NCBI RefSeq assembly: GCF_020405185.1
Contig: NZ_CP084463.1
Location: forward strand, 1,860,001-1,924,000
DNA: 64,000 bases
Reading direction: 5' to 3'
Source of the DNA: Halomicrobium salinisoli
GTDB taxonomy: Archaea; Halobacteriota; Halobacteria; Halobacteriales; Haloarculaceae
Part shown: positions 32,913 through 43,596 of the stretch, piece after piece
Position numbering within the stretch: position 1 is the stretch's first letter
Layout of the letters: each line of letters begins with the position of its first letter
Notes under the pieces: model-generated
Told to the model about the DNA's origin: nothing
Databases searched by the model: none
Seen by the model: the letters and a program-made list of their open reading frames with translations, nothing else
Made by a program: the position numbers and the translations under genes

Positions 32913-33734
32913 ATGCAGGGACAGAACCAGCAACAGGCGTACGACCGCGGCATCACCATCTTCTCGCCGGACGGCCGGCTCTACCAGGTCGAGTACGCGC
33001 GGGAAGCAGTCAAGCGCGGGACGGCCAGCATCGGCGTCCGGACGGCCGGCGGCGTCGTCCTCGTCGTCGACAAGCGGATCCGCTCGCCCCTGATGGAGCG
33101 CTCGTCGGTCGAGAAGATCCACAAGGCCGACGACCACGTCGGCATCGCGAGTGCCGGTCACGTCGCCGACGCGCGTCAGCTGATCGACTTCGCCCGCCGC
33201 CAGGCGCAGATCAACCAGCTCCGGTACGGCGAGCCCATCGGCGTCGAGACGCTCACCAAGTCCGTCACCGACCACATCCAGCAGTACACCCAGGTCGGCG
33301 GCGCGCGCCCGTTCGGCGTCGCGCTGATCATCGCCGGCATCGCCGACGGGGAGCCGCGCCTCTACGAGACCGACCCCTCCGGCACGCCCTACGAGTGGAA
33401 GGCCCTGGCCGTCGGCGCCGACCGCGGCGACATCCGGCAGTACCTCGAGGACAACTACGAGGAGGAGATGGACCTCGCGGCCGGCGTCGGGCTGGCGCTG
33501 TCGGCGCTTGCCTCCGTCAACGAGGGCGGCCTCGCCCCCGAGGGCGTCGGCGTCGCGACCGTCGACGTCGAGACCGAGCAGTTCCAGGAGCTCACCGACG
33601 AGGAGAAACGGGAGCACCTCGAGGAGAACGACCTGCTGGACGAGGGCGACGCGAACCCCGGCGAGGACGCCGAGCCCGCCGAGGACGCCGACGCGGACGA
33701 GGAGAGCGGCAGCGGCGACGAGAGCGAGGAGTAA
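32913..33734 (+). CDS. psmA: Proteasome alpha subunit
   Basis: 20S proteasome alpha-ring subunit of 273 residues. The N-terminal gate/H0 helix sequence DRGITIFSPDGRLYQVEYAREAV and RGTASIGVRTAGGVVL are diagnostic. The C-terminus carries a long Glu/Asp tail (from about residue 235, after ETEQFQELTDEEKREHLE), which makes it longer than a typical 235-250-residue alpha subunit. The gene starts 2 bp after pop5, conserving the archaeal RNase P-proteasome neighbourhood. Confidence 0.96.
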   Translation: MQGQNQQQAYDRGITIFSPDGRLYQVEYAREAVKRGTASIGVRTAGGVVLVVDKRIRSPLMERSSVEKIHKADDHVGIASAGHVADARQLIDFARRQAQINQLRYGEPIGVETLTKSVTDHIQQYTQVGGARPFGVALIIAGIADGEPRLYETDPSGTPYEWKALAVGADRGDIRQYLEDNYEEEMDLAAGVGLALSALASVNEGGLAPEGVGVATVDVETEQFQELTDEEKREHLEENDLLDEGDANPGEDAEPAEDADADEESGSGDESEE

Positions 33735-33800
33735 TCGCGCCGCGTCCCGTCCCGGGCCGTCGTGGAAACACCTTTTATCCGCGCCCAAGTAGCCACCTCC

Positions 33801-34526
33801 ATGATATCACTCGACGAGGCCGTCACGGCGCGGCTCGAATCGCACGGCCAGCGGTTCGAGGTGCTGATCGATCCGGACGCGGCGCTGGCCATCAAGCGGG
33901 GGGAGTTCGACGGGGAGCTGGAGGACGTCATCGCGGCGGAGGACGTCTTCGAGAACGCCGACCGCGGCGACCGGCCGCCCGAGGACGCCCTCGAGGAGGT
34001 CTTCGGGACGACCGAGCCCATCGAGGTCATCCCCGACGTGGTCAGGGACGGCGAGATTCAGATCACCGCCGACCAGCGCCGCGAGATGCAGGAGCAGAAG
34101 CACAGACAGCTCGTCCAGCGCATCACGCGCAACGCGGTCAACCCCCAGATGGACGACGCGCCCCATCCCCCGGAGCGGATCGAGTCCGCACTGGAGGAGA
34201 CGGACTTCCGGGTGGATCCGATGGAGCCCGTCGAGAACCAGGTCGACGAGGCGCTGGAGGCGCTGCGGCCGGTCATCCCCATCCGCTTCGACGAGGTGAC
34301 CGTCGCCGTGCAGGTGCCCGCCGACTACGCCGGCAGCGCCCAGGCGCAGATCCGGCAGTTCGGTGACCTCGAACGCGAGGAGTGGCAGTCCGACGGCTCC
34401 TGGATCGGCGTGATCACGTTCCCCGCGGGGATGCAGAACGACTTCTACGACCTGGTCAACGAACACACCAGCGGCGAGGCCGAGACGGAGATCGTCAAGG
34501 ACGAGGACGACCTCAATACTCGCTAG
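33801..34526 (+). CDS. sdo1: Ribosome maturation protein SBDS (SDO1)
   Basis: A 241-residue homologue of Shwachman-Bodian-Diamond protein, which in eukaryotes and archaea acts in late 60S/50S assembly. It contains domain I (SHGQRFEVLIDPDAALAIKRGE), the EQKHRQLVQRITRNAVNPQM helix and the C-terminal VTVAVQVPADYAGSAQAQIRQ domain. It follows psmA by 66 bp and completes the conserved cluster. The ATG at 33801 has a weak GGTGGAG-like leader. Confidence 0.95.
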   Translation: MISLDEAVTARLESHGQRFEVLIDPDAALAIKRGEFDGELEDVIAAEDVFENADRGDRPPEDALEEVFGTTEPIEVIPDVVRDGEIQITADQRREMQEQKHRQLVQRITRNAVNPQMDDAPHPPERIESALEETDFRVDPMEPVENQVDEALEALRPVIPIRFDEVTVAVQVPADYAGSAQAQIRQFGDLEREEWQSDGSWIGVITFPAGMQNDFYDLVNEHTSGEAETEIVKDEDDLNTR

Positions 34527-34544
34527 ACCGCTCGTCGGACGACG

Positions 34545-34889
34545 TTATCCCTTCCGGAAGCCGACCAGGAAGCCGCCGGTGAAGCCGGCGCTGACCGGCA
34601 GCGCCGACAGGAGGCTCGTGATCCAGGAGGGCGGCGTGTTCGCAGCGCCGCCGGCGGTCTGCGTGGCGTTGCCGGCGGCCCCGGTCAGCGCGTCCCAGTT
34701 CACCTGCAGGATCCCGCGCGTTTCCAGAAACTTGAACAGCGCCAGCTGGAGGCCGACGATGACGGCGATCAGTTTGGCGACCTTCTTCGCGGCGAAGCCG
34801 ATGATCCCACCGACCGCGGCACCGCCCCCGATCTCGAGGCCGAGCTGCCGCGCCCCGAATCCGTCGAGTTGTAACGCGAACGCTTCCAT
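34545..34889 (-). CDS. FUN14-domain membrane protein
   Basis: A 114-residue integral membrane protein. LGLEIGGGAAVGGIIGFAAKKVAKLIAVIVGLQLALFKFLE and the C-terminal SAGFTGGFLVGFRKG match the FUN14 family of small helical membrane proteins of unclear role in archaea. I prefer ATG 34887-34889 because an AGCCTTAACT box lies 22-31 bp upstream; an upstream ATG at 34931 would add 14 residues. It is convergent with SBDS, stop codons 18 bp apart. Confidence 0.85.
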   Translation of the reverse strand: MEAFALQLDGFGARQLGLEIGGGAAVGGIIGFAAKKVAKLIAVIVGLQLALFKFLETRGILQVNWDALTGAAGNATQTAGGAANTPPSWITSLLSALPVSAGFTGGFLVGFRKG

Positions 34890-35035
34890 ACTCGTTGCCA
34901 GATTCCCCTCAGTTAAGGCTTTTGTGTCCACGCACCGGCGACCGCTGGCGATCGGTGCCCGCCTCGAAACCGCCGCCTACCACGGCGCGCTCGGGGCGTG
35001 AAACGGTACCAATCGGCGGTATGGAGCGGTTAACA

Positions 35036-35049
35036 TTGGCTATAGCCAA
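35036..35049. promoter_or_regulatory. Perfect 14-bp palindrome upstream of katG
   Basis: TTGGCTATAGCCAA lies about 126 bp before the katG ATG; GGGCTATAC recurs at 35078-35086 as a half-site. The position between FUN14 and katG and the strict symmetry suggest an operator for a dimeric regulator of peroxide response (inference). Confidence 0.45.
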
Positions 35050-35072
35050 CCCAATTCTTATTCCGACCGTGA

Positions 35073-37301
<2,229 letters not shown>

Positions 37302-37439
37302 GGTCCGCGACGGCGGCGTAGCGGCGACCGACTCCCTTTTTCCGCCGACCGCGGGACTTCGGTCTCGGAATCGCGCCACCGACGTCGATTCGCGCACCCG
37401 GACTGGATTTAAATAGACGCCGACCGTAGTACTATATTA

Positions 37440-38750
37440 GTGACGGCGAGACAACAGACCGAGCGCGCCGTGATCGCCAAGCGGGTGGACTCGGGGACTG
37501 CCGACACCGAGGAGATCACGCAACTCGCACGCAGCGCCGGCTACGAACCGGTGGCGGAGATCACTCAGACGCGGACCGAGGACCCCGCCTATCACATGGG
37601 GGAGGGGAAGGTAGAGCGCCTCGCGAACGCGGTCGCCCGCGAGGACGCCCGCGCCGTGATCTTCGACAACCAGCTCGGGCCCTACCAGACGTACAACATC
37701 GGGAACAAGCTCCCCGAGGGCGTCCGCGTCATCGACCGGTTCCGCCTGATCCTGGAGATCTTCGGCCAGCGGGCCCAGACCCGGAAGGCCCAGCTCCAGG
37801 TCGAGCTTGCCGAGCTCCGCTACGAACTGCCGCGTGCGGAGGCGAAGGCCAGCCTCGCCAAGCGCGACGAGCGCCCCGGCTTCATGGGCCTGGGCGAGTA
37901 CGACGAGAGCCGCGAGCGGGACATCAAGAGCCGGATCTCCCGGATCCGGGACGAGCTGGCGACCATCGAGGAGACCGAGGAGCAACGGCGCGCCCAGCGC
38001 CGCGAGTCCGGGTTCGACCTCGTCGCGCTGGCCGGCTACACGAACGCCGGGAAGTCGACGCTTTTGCGCCGGCTGGCCGAGGACGTCGACGTCGACGAGA
38101 ACGAGCAGCTCCACCCCGACCTCGACGCCACGGCCGAGAGCGAGGACCGGCTGTTCACGACGCTGGGGACGACCACGCGCCGGGCCGACTTCGACCGCCG
38201 GGACGTCCTCGTGACCGACACCGTCGGGTTCATCTCGGACCTGCCCCACTGGCTCGTCGAGTCGTTCAAGTCGACGCTCGACGCCGTCTACCGGGCCGAC
38301 CTCGTCCTGCTCGTCGTGGACGTCAGCGAGGCCGTCGAGGAGATCCGCGAGAAGCTCGTGACCAGCCACGACACCCTCTACGAGCGCAACGAGGCGCCCA
38401 TCGTCACCGTCCTCAACAAGACCGACAAGGTCGACGACGAGGAGGTCGAGCGCAAGCGAGAGGCGCTGTCAGCGCTCGCACCGACCCCGGTCGCCGTCAG
38501 CGCGAAGGACGGCGAGAACGTCGACGAACTGGTCGAGCGCATCGACGCGGAGCTACCGGACTACGAGCGCGAGCGGCTCGTCCTGCCGATGACCGACGAC
38601 ACGATGAGCCTCGTCTCCTGGATCCACGACAACGCCCACGTCGACGACGTCGCCTACGGCGACCAGGTGGTCATCGAGTTCGAGGCCCGCCCGACCGTGG
38701 TCGAGCAGTCCCGCGCGAAGGCGGGGGAGCTCGCCGAGGCCTCAGCGTAG
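37440..38750 (+). CDS. hflX: GTPase HflX
   Basis: Ribosome-associated GTPase of 436 residues. It has an N-terminal HflX domain (DPAYHMGEGKVERL; VIFDNQLGPYQTYNI), a coiled RE-rich helix pair, then the G domain: GYTNAGKSTLLRRL (G1), TTTRRADF (G2), VTDTVGFISDLPHWLV (G3), LNKTDKV (G4), VSAKDGENV (G5). It starts with GTG at 37440; ATTTAAATA at 37407-37415 gives the right spacing for a leaderless transcript. It converges on the NAD(P)HX repair gene with palindromic repeats between. Confidence 0.94.
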   Translation: MTARQQTERAVIAKRVDSGTADTEEITQLARSAGYEPVAEITQTRTEDPAYHMGEGKVERLANAVAREDARAVIFDNQLGPYQTYNIGNKLPEGVRVIDRFRLILEIFGQRAQTRKAQLQVELAELRYELPRAEAKASLAKRDERPGFMGLGEYDESRERDIKSRISRIRDELATIEETEEQRRAQRRESGFDLVALAGYTNAGKSTLLRRLAEDVDVDENEQLHPDLDATAESEDRLFTTLGTTTRRADFDRRDVLVTDTVGFISDLPHWLVESFKSTLDAVYRADLVLLVVDVSEAVEEIREKLVTSHDTLYERNEAPIVTVLNKTDKVDDEEVERKREALSALAPTPVAVSAKDGENVDELVERIDAELPDYERERLVLPMTDDTMSLVSWIHDNAHVDDVAYGDQVVIEFEARPTVVEQSRAKAGELAEASA

Positions 38751-38757
38751 CGAGAAG

Positions 38758-38828
38758 CGTGATCCGAGCGGAGCGAGGATCACGTTACGGCGAGCGGGAG
38801 CCGAGCGAAGCGAGGCGACACGCGAGCC
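38758..38828. repeat. Terminator-like hairpin plus dispersed palindromic repeat
   Basis: CGTGATCC / GGATCACG (38758-38765, 38777-38784) forms an 8-bp stem around GAGCGGAGCGA. 38792-38828 is the exact reverse complement of 37 bp of the repeat unit at 19321. It lies in the short convergent space between hflX and the next gene. Confidence 0.65.
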
Positions 38829-38843
38829 CCGCGCTTTTCTCTC

Positions 38844-40268
38844 CTACTCGCTCGCCTCCGCGAGCACCTGCGGAATCGCCTCGACGACCTCGGAGGCGGT
38901 GTAGCCCAGATCCCGGTCGTCGGAGAGCGCGTCGCCGGCGCGACCGGTGACGTGGGCCGCGACGCAGGCCGCGTCGAAGGGGTCGAGGTCGTCGAGCAGC
39001 GTCGCGACGGTGCCGGAGAGCACGTCGCCGGTGCCGCCGACCGACAACCCGGGATTGCCGGCCTTGTTGATCCGCGTCCGGTCGCCGTCGGAGACCACGT
39101 CGACCTTCCCCTTCGCGAGGACGACGTGGCCGAGGTCGTCCGCGACGGCAGCGACCTCCTCCGTCGCGTCCGCGAGGTCGTCGACCTCGGGACCGCCCAG
39201 CTCTGCCAGTTCGGCGCTGTTGGGCGTGCACACCACGTCCGCGTCGGTGTCGACCTCGGGGACGACGGACAGCGCGTCGGCGTCGGCGACGACCGGCCCC
39301 TCGAAGTCTGTCAGGAACTGCCGGGCGGCTTCGAGCGTCTCCTCGTGGGTCCCCAGCCCCGGTCCGAGGACGACGACGTCGTCGTGGCGCGTCGCCGTCT
39401 CGACGAGGTCGTCGACCTGATCGGGGGTCAGGTGGTCGCCGTCGTAGGGCTGGACGATCAGGTCCGGCTCGTAGCCCTGGATCTCGTCGCCGACGGCGTC
39501 GGGCGCGGCGACGAAGGACAGCTCCGCACCCGCCCTGAGGGCAGCCTGGGCGCTCAGTGCCGGCGCGCCGGTGTAGGGCCCGCCGCCGACGACGAACGCG
39601 CGTGCGTCCCGCTGGCGGCCTCGCAGGCGCATTAGATCGCCCCGCTCGACGACCCGCTCGGCGGCCGCGGGGATGCCGATGTCGGCGACGGTCACCTCGG
39701 CGTCGACGTCGGCCAGTCCGGGCTTCGCGTCGTGGAACGTGACGACCCGGTCGGCCTCGACGGCGTTCTCGGCGAGGTCGCCGCTCTCCGCGTCGAACCC
39801 TGAGGGAACGTCGACCGAGACGACGGTCGCGTCCGAGCGGTTCATCGCGGCGGCCGCGGTCGCCGCGGGCTCCCGCAGTGCGCCGCTGATGCCCGTGCCC
39901 AGCATCGCGTCCACGACGACGTCGGGGTCCCCGAGGTCGAACTGCGAGGCGTCGCGGACCTCCTCCGTCTCGTAGTCGGCCCGCTGGAGGGCGTCCCAGT
40001 TCTCGCGGCTGATCTCCGTGGTGATCGTCTCGGGCCGCCCGAGCAGGCACACCCGGACGTAGTACTCGTCGAGGAAGCGCGCCGCGACGAGTGCGTCGCC
40101 GCCGTTGTTCCCGCGGCCGGCGACGACCGTCACGGTCGCGCCGGGGTCGGCGACCTCTTTCACGGCGCGGGCGACGGCGTTGCCCGAGGACTCCATCAGC
40201 TGCTTGCGCGGCACGCCCAGCGCCTCGGCGTTCTCGTCGACGACGGCCATCTCCGAACCCGTGATCAT
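38844..40268 (-). CDS. nnr: Bifunctional NAD(P)HX epimerase / ADP-dependent dehydratase
   Basis: Repairs hydrated NADH/NADPH. The 474-residue fusion has the N-terminal YjeF epimerase domain (MITGSEMAVVDENAEALGV; VVAGRGNNGGDALVAARFL; DVVVDAMLGTGISGAL). The C-terminal ribokinase-like dehydratase follows (VLGPGLGTHEETLEAARQFL; GPVVADADALSVVP; KAGNPGLSVGGTGDVLSG). Catalytic Asp/Gly motifs are intact in both halves. The fusion is the usual archaeal/bacterial Nnr form. It is adjacent to acylphosphatase on the same strand. Confidence 0.94.
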   Translation of the reverse strand: MITGSEMAVVDENAEALGVPRKQLMESSGNAVARAVKEVADPGATVTVVAGRGNNGGDALVAARFLDEYYVRVCLLGRPETITTEISRENWDALQRADYETEEVRDASQFDLGDPDVVVDAMLGTGISGALREPAATAAAAMNRSDATVVSVDVPSGFDAESGDLAENAVEADRVVTFHDAKPGLADVDAEVTVADIGIPAAAERVVERGDLMRLRGRQRDARAFVVGGGPYTGAPALSAQAALRAGAELSFVAAPDAVGDEIQGYEPDLIVQPYDGDHLTPDQVDDLVETATRHDDVVVLGPGLGTHEETLEAARQFLTDFEGPVVADADALSVVPEVDTDADVVCTPNSAELAELGGPEVDDLADATEEVAAVADDLGHVVLAKGKVDVVSDGDRTRINKAGNPGLSVGGTGDVLSGTVATLLDDLDPFDAACVAAHVTGRAGDALSDDRDLGYTASEVVEAIPQVLAEASE

Positions 40269-40341
40269 GGACGACGGTTCGGCTCCGGTCCCCTAATCGT
40301 ATGGGGACGCGGCGAACCGGCAGTACCGCCGTGGGAAACGG

Positions 40342-40617
40342 TTACCAGCGCACCTCGAACCCGTCGATCCCCTCGAGGTCGCCGTACTCGGCCTCGACGT
40401 CGTCGACGCGGGCCTGTGGGCTGCCCTCGTGGCAGAACTCGATCATCTCCTCGACGTCGCCCTCGGGGCCCTCGAACACCGCCTCGACGCGGCCGTCGTC
40501 GAGGTTGCGGACCCAGCCGTCGACGCCGGTCTCCTCGGCCCGCTCGCGCGTGGTCGCCCTGAAGAAGACGCCCTGGACCTTCCCGGAGACGAACACGTGC
40601 GCTCGCGTCTCGCTCAT
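40342..40617 (-). CDS. acyP: Acylphosphatase
   Basis: A 91-residue enzyme hydrolysing acyl phosphates. The phosphate-binding loop is SGKVQGVFFRATTRERA with the catalytic Arg, and the catalytic Asn is in VDGWVRNLDDGRVEAVFEG. Length is standard. It is transcribed leftwards, 73 bp upstream of the nnr gene. Confidence 0.94.
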   Translation of the reverse strand: MSETRAHVFVSGKVQGVFFRATTRERAEETGVDGWVRNLDDGRVEAVFEGPEGDVEEMIEFCHEGSPQARVDDVEAEYGDLEGIDGFEVRW

Positions 40618-40690
40618 GGGCGGTCGTTCCGCCGGCGGCCACTAAACCTCTGGTGACTCTCCGTGCCGACCGCGTTCGACGCCTCTGCGA

Positions 40691-41596
40691 TTACTCGCCC
40701 CCGCCGTTCCGGAGGTAGTGAAAGAGGTACGTCTGGGCGTAGCCGGCGTACTCGCCGCCGAGCGCCTCCCGGATGGCCCGGGACGTCTCGGCGTAGCTCC
40801 CGCGGTCGCAGTCGGGGTAGTACTCCGCGATGGTCTTGCGAATCCAGGTGTCCAGGGGAACCGCCTCGAGGTAGTCAAGCGAGAACAGCAACACGCAGTC
40901 GGCCACCTTGTCGCCGACGCCGACGAAGCGGGTGAGCGACTCGCGGGCGTCCTCGTAGGACAGTCCGCGGGCCTCGCCGGGGTCGGCCTCGCCGTCGGCG
41001 ATCATCTCGGCGGTCCGCTGGACGTACGGCGCCCGGTAGCCCAGGCCCAGGTCGCGCAGTTCGTCCTCGGTCGCAGCGGCGAGGGCTTCGGGAGTGGGAT
41101 ACGCCCGATAGGTCTCACCGTCGAACTCGACGGGCTCGCCGTACGACCGTCGGAGCGCGCGCTGCATGGCGTGGATCCGACCGACGCGCATCTGGGCCGA
41201 GCAGATGAACGAGATCAGCGACCCGAACGGCGGGTCACGGACGAGGCGCAGCCCCCAGTAGGCGTCGTACGCGTCGCGGACCACCTCGTCGTCCGGCGAG
41301 GCCGCCCGGACGGCCGGCAGGTCGTCGTCGAGGCGGAGCAGACGTCGGAGGTGCGGTTCGGCGTCGACCGTCGACTCCCACTCCAGGCGGCCGTCGACCT
41401 GTCGCGCCCGAACGACGTGCGGCCGGCCGTCCTCGCGGACCGTCGTCCAGTACCACGCGTCGCCGCCCGACGGTCCCTCCGTCTCGTACATCCGGCCGTC
41501 CTCGCGGCCCCAGAGGTACGACTGACCGCTCTCGACGGTCGCCTGCAGGTCCAGTCCCCCCGGGAGCGACGAGACGTCCACGTGACCCCGCTGCAT
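40691..41596 (-). CDS. OGG-type 8-oxoguanine/alkyl base DNA glycosylase
   Basis: A 301-residue base-excision repair enzyme. The N-terminal beta domain (MQRGHVDVSSLPGGLDLQATVESGQSYLW) precedes the HhH-GPD core. The hairpin-helix-hairpin FVGVGDKVADCVLLFSL contains the catalytic lysine, and PLDTWIRK the catalytic aspartate of the Ogg1/AlkA superfamily. The ATG at 41594-41596 was chosen because the OGG_N-like sequence begins there; an upstream start would add a basic unrelated stretch. It is divergent from the UPF0212 gene. Preference for oxoguanine is from family knowledge. Confidence 0.88.
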   Translation of the reverse strand: MQRGHVDVSSLPGGLDLQATVESGQSYLWGREDGRMYETEGPSGGDAWYWTTVREDGRPHVVRARQVDGRLEWESTVDAEPHLRRLLRLDDDLPAVRAASPDDEVVRDAYDAYWGLRLVRDPPFGSLISFICSAQMRVGRIHAMQRALRRSYGEPVEFDGETYRAYPTPEALAAATEDELRDLGLGYRAPYVQRTAEMIADGEADPGEARGLSYEDARESLTRFVGVGDKVADCVLLFSLDYLEAVPLDTWIRKTIAEYYPDCDRGSYAETSRAIREALGGEYAGYAQTYLFHYLRNGGGE

Positions 41597-41650
41597 CGCT
41601 CTGACCGAGGGACTGCGGCCGTTTCTGGCTTTCGAGACGGCCGGGCCAAC

Positions 41651-41660
41651 CTTCTTAATA
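41651..41660 (+). promoter_or_regulatory. TATA-like box of the UPF0212 gene
   Basis: CTTCTTAATA lies 22-31 bp upstream of the ATG at 41682, consistent with a leaderless transcript. Confidence 0.5.
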
Positions 41661-41681
41661 GTGGCTGTCATACTGCTAGAC

Positions 41682-42158
41682 ATGAACTGTCGAGTTGTCG
41701 TCGAAGCGGCAGTGCCCGTCTACGACGTCGAGACCCCGGACGAGGCGGTCCGGATCGCCATCTCGAAGACCGGCGAGATGCTCAATCCGGACCTGAACTA
41801 CGTGGAGATCAACATGGGCGAGCGGTCCTGCCCGCACTGCGGCGACGAGCTCGAGCCCGCGTTCATCGCGGCCGACGAGAGCCTCGTCGCCCTCGAGCTC
41901 GAGATGACTGTGTTCAACGTCGAGCGCGAGGAACACGCGGCACGGATCGCCCGGAAGGAGATCGGCCAGCGCCTGGAGAACATCCCGCTGGACGTCCTCG
42001 AGATCGAGGAGATCCCGGAAGAGGACGAAGACGATTCGGAGTCCGACGAGGCATCCGACGAGGTGGAGGTCACCGTCGAGGAGGTCTCCGAGGCCGACTC
42101 GAACCGGGACGAGGGAGACGACGTCCTGCCGGAGTTCGAAGAGCTCATCGACGAGTAA
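41682..42158 (+). CDS. UPF0212 (DUF555) family protein
   Basis: A 158-residue archaeal protein of unknown function. MNCRVVVEAAVPVYDVETPDEAVRIAISKTGEML, YVEINMGERSCPHCGDELEPAF (zinc-type CxxC) and EIGQRLENIPLDVLEIEEI are the family signature. An acidic Asp/Glu/Ser tail of about 45 residues follows. The CPHC pair may bind a metal together with the first-strand Cys. It is divergent from the glycosylase gene with the promoter between. Confidence 0.9.
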   Translation: MNCRVVVEAAVPVYDVETPDEAVRIAISKTGEMLNPDLNYVEINMGERSCPHCGDELEPAFIAADESLVALELEMTVFNVEREEHAARIARKEIGQRLENIPLDVLEIEEIPEEDEDDSESDEASDEVEVTVEEVSEADSNRDEGDDVLPEFEELIDE

Positions 42159-42470
42159 CCCGTAGACGACAGGCGCACTGCCCGCGACGGTTCGCCCCGC
42201 TTTTACCCGCCGGCAACTCGATCCGACCAGCGACGCCCGGTCGCGAACCGGCGCACCGGCCTCGTGTCGACTCAGACCCGGTTAGAGAGTGCCTTCCACG
42301 GCATGAACGGTCTGAACGGTCGGAGAGACGGCGATTAGAAACCGGATACCGACGTGGGCCAGCGGCCGTCGATTCCGGCCGTCGACCGTTCCGGAGACGA
42401 TTCGAGACGTAGACGGACCGGGAGACTCGCGTCTGAGGAGTGGAGATGTCTAACGGAGAAAACGCTGGAA
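42159..42470. other. 312-bp spacer, nothing recognised
   Basis: Between UPF0212 and the convergent UPF0058 gene. A short T-run in CCGCTTTTACCCG (about 42198-42208) may end the upstream transcript. I see no gene, repeat or strong hairpin cluster. Confidence 0.4.
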
Positions 42471-42707
42471 TCAGTCCGCAGCGGCAGAGACGGGCTCTTT
42501 CTCTTCGTCGGTCATCTCCGACGTGATTCCCTTGGCGAGAGCAAAGACAGCGGCCTTGTGATCGGTCTTCGACTTGTGAATCGATGTCGGCTGGACACCG
42601 AGCTCCGCGTATTCGTCGTGTTCCACCGTATCCCCGCTCTCCTGCTCGTAGTGGCTCTGTACCTGTGCAAGCAGGCCGTGAAGATGGATTAGTTCCTGCT
42701 TTTTCAT
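42471..42707 (-). CDS. UPF0058 family protein
   Basis: A 78-residue helical protein MKKQELIHLHGLLAQVQSHYEQESGDTV... typical of the UPF0058 family of haloarchaea. The ATG at 42705-42707 is preferred. GGTGGGGGTGA lies a few nt upstream, with an A+T-rich ACTATAACCCTCGAGTTATTAG stretch before it. Unlike most neighbours it has a high Lys/His content at the start. Function unknown. Confidence 0.88.
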   Translation of the reverse strand: MKKQELIHLHGLLAQVQSHYEQESGDTVEHDEYAELGVQPTSIHKSKTDHKAAVFALAKGITSEMTDEEKEPVSAAAD

Positions 42708-42849
42708 GGTCACCCCCACCTAATAACTCGAGGGTTATAGTAGTACTCTGAGTGACGTTACCACACGTGCGTCCGGAGTATAACGGTCTATAACCGGCGA
42801 TTCCGAGAACCGTGAAAGATTTTTGTCCCCGGCGGGGCAGCCTTCTTAT

Positions 42850-43254
42850 ATGGAGTACGACGACATGCTCGAGAAGGCCATCGAGGACACGCCGGACATC
42901 GAGGGGTCCAGCGACCGGTTCGAGGTCCCCGAGCCCGACGTCCGCCAGGAGGGCAACGTCACGGTCTACGAGAACTTCCAGGACCTCGTCGACCGCCTCG
43001 ACCGGGACGAGGACCACGTCATGAAGTTCCTGCAGAACGAGGTCGGCACCAGCGGCCACATCGACGAGAGCGGCCGCGCCCGGCTGACGGGCGACTTCCG
43101 CGAGGACCGGATCGCCGAGGCCGTCGACGCCTACACCGAGGAGTTCGTCCTGTGTCCGGAGTGCGGGCTGCCGGACACGCGCCTGGAGCGCGAACAGGGC
43201 GCGGTGCTGCTCCGCTGTGAGGCCTGCGGCGCCCGCTCGCCGACTGGTTCCTGA
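42850..43254 (+). CDS. eif2b: Translation initiation factor aIF2 beta subunit
   Basis: A 134-residue subunit of the archaeal aIF2 heterotrimer that brings Met-tRNAi to the ribosome. MEYDDMLEKAIEDTPDIEG, the central alpha/beta domain (VMKFLQNEVGTSGHIDESGRARLTG) and the C-terminal zinc ribbon (CPECGLP...LLRCEACGA) are all present. An AAAGATTTTT box lies about 28-37 bp upstream. It is a stand-alone gene. Confidence 0.95.
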   Translation: MEYDDMLEKAIEDTPDIEGSSDRFEVPEPDVRQEGNVTVYENFQDLVDRLDRDEDHVMKFLQNEVGTSGHIDESGRARLTGDFREDRIAEAVDAYTEEFVLCPECGLPDTRLEREQGAVLLRCEACGARSPTGS

Positions 43255-43344
43255 AGACTGGTTCTCTCGGACCGATTCGCCGCAGCTACGGCGTCGCTGT
43301 CGAACGGCGGGCACCACCTGCGGATTCCGGTAGCGTCAGGCGGA

Positions 43345-43524
43345 TCACTGCAGTCCCTTCAGCGTCTGGAGGTCGCGGTCCGTTCGCGTGAACTCCGCGA
43401 GCCGTCGGCTGGCGTGGCAGTTCGGACAGTGAAAAGTCGCGTCGGGGGTCGGGAGGTCGCCGGGCGTCGACTCCCAGTCTTTGGCACACTCGGGACAGAG
43501 CAGTCTGACGAACGCCTCGTCCAT
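43345..43524 (-). CDS. Small zinc-ribbon protein
   Basis: A 59-residue protein MDEAFVRLLCPECAKDWESTP... with two CxxC knuckles, CPEC and CPNC, spaced about 25 residues apart, forming one zinc ribbon. The rest is a short basic/acidic helix. It is similar to small haloarchaeal zinc-finger proteins of unknown function. The ATG at 43522-43524 is chosen because the conserved segment starts there. It lies between aIF2-beta and TFB. Confidence 0.75.
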   Translation of the reverse strand: MDEAFVRLLCPECAKDWESTPGDLPTPDATFHCPNCHASRRLAEFTRTDRDLQTLKGLQ

Positions 43525-43596
43525 GGCAGTCAATGGCACACAACCGGGCAAAAAGGTGGTGGTTCCGGCCAGGCTCCCCTCACCGCACCGGTCTCG

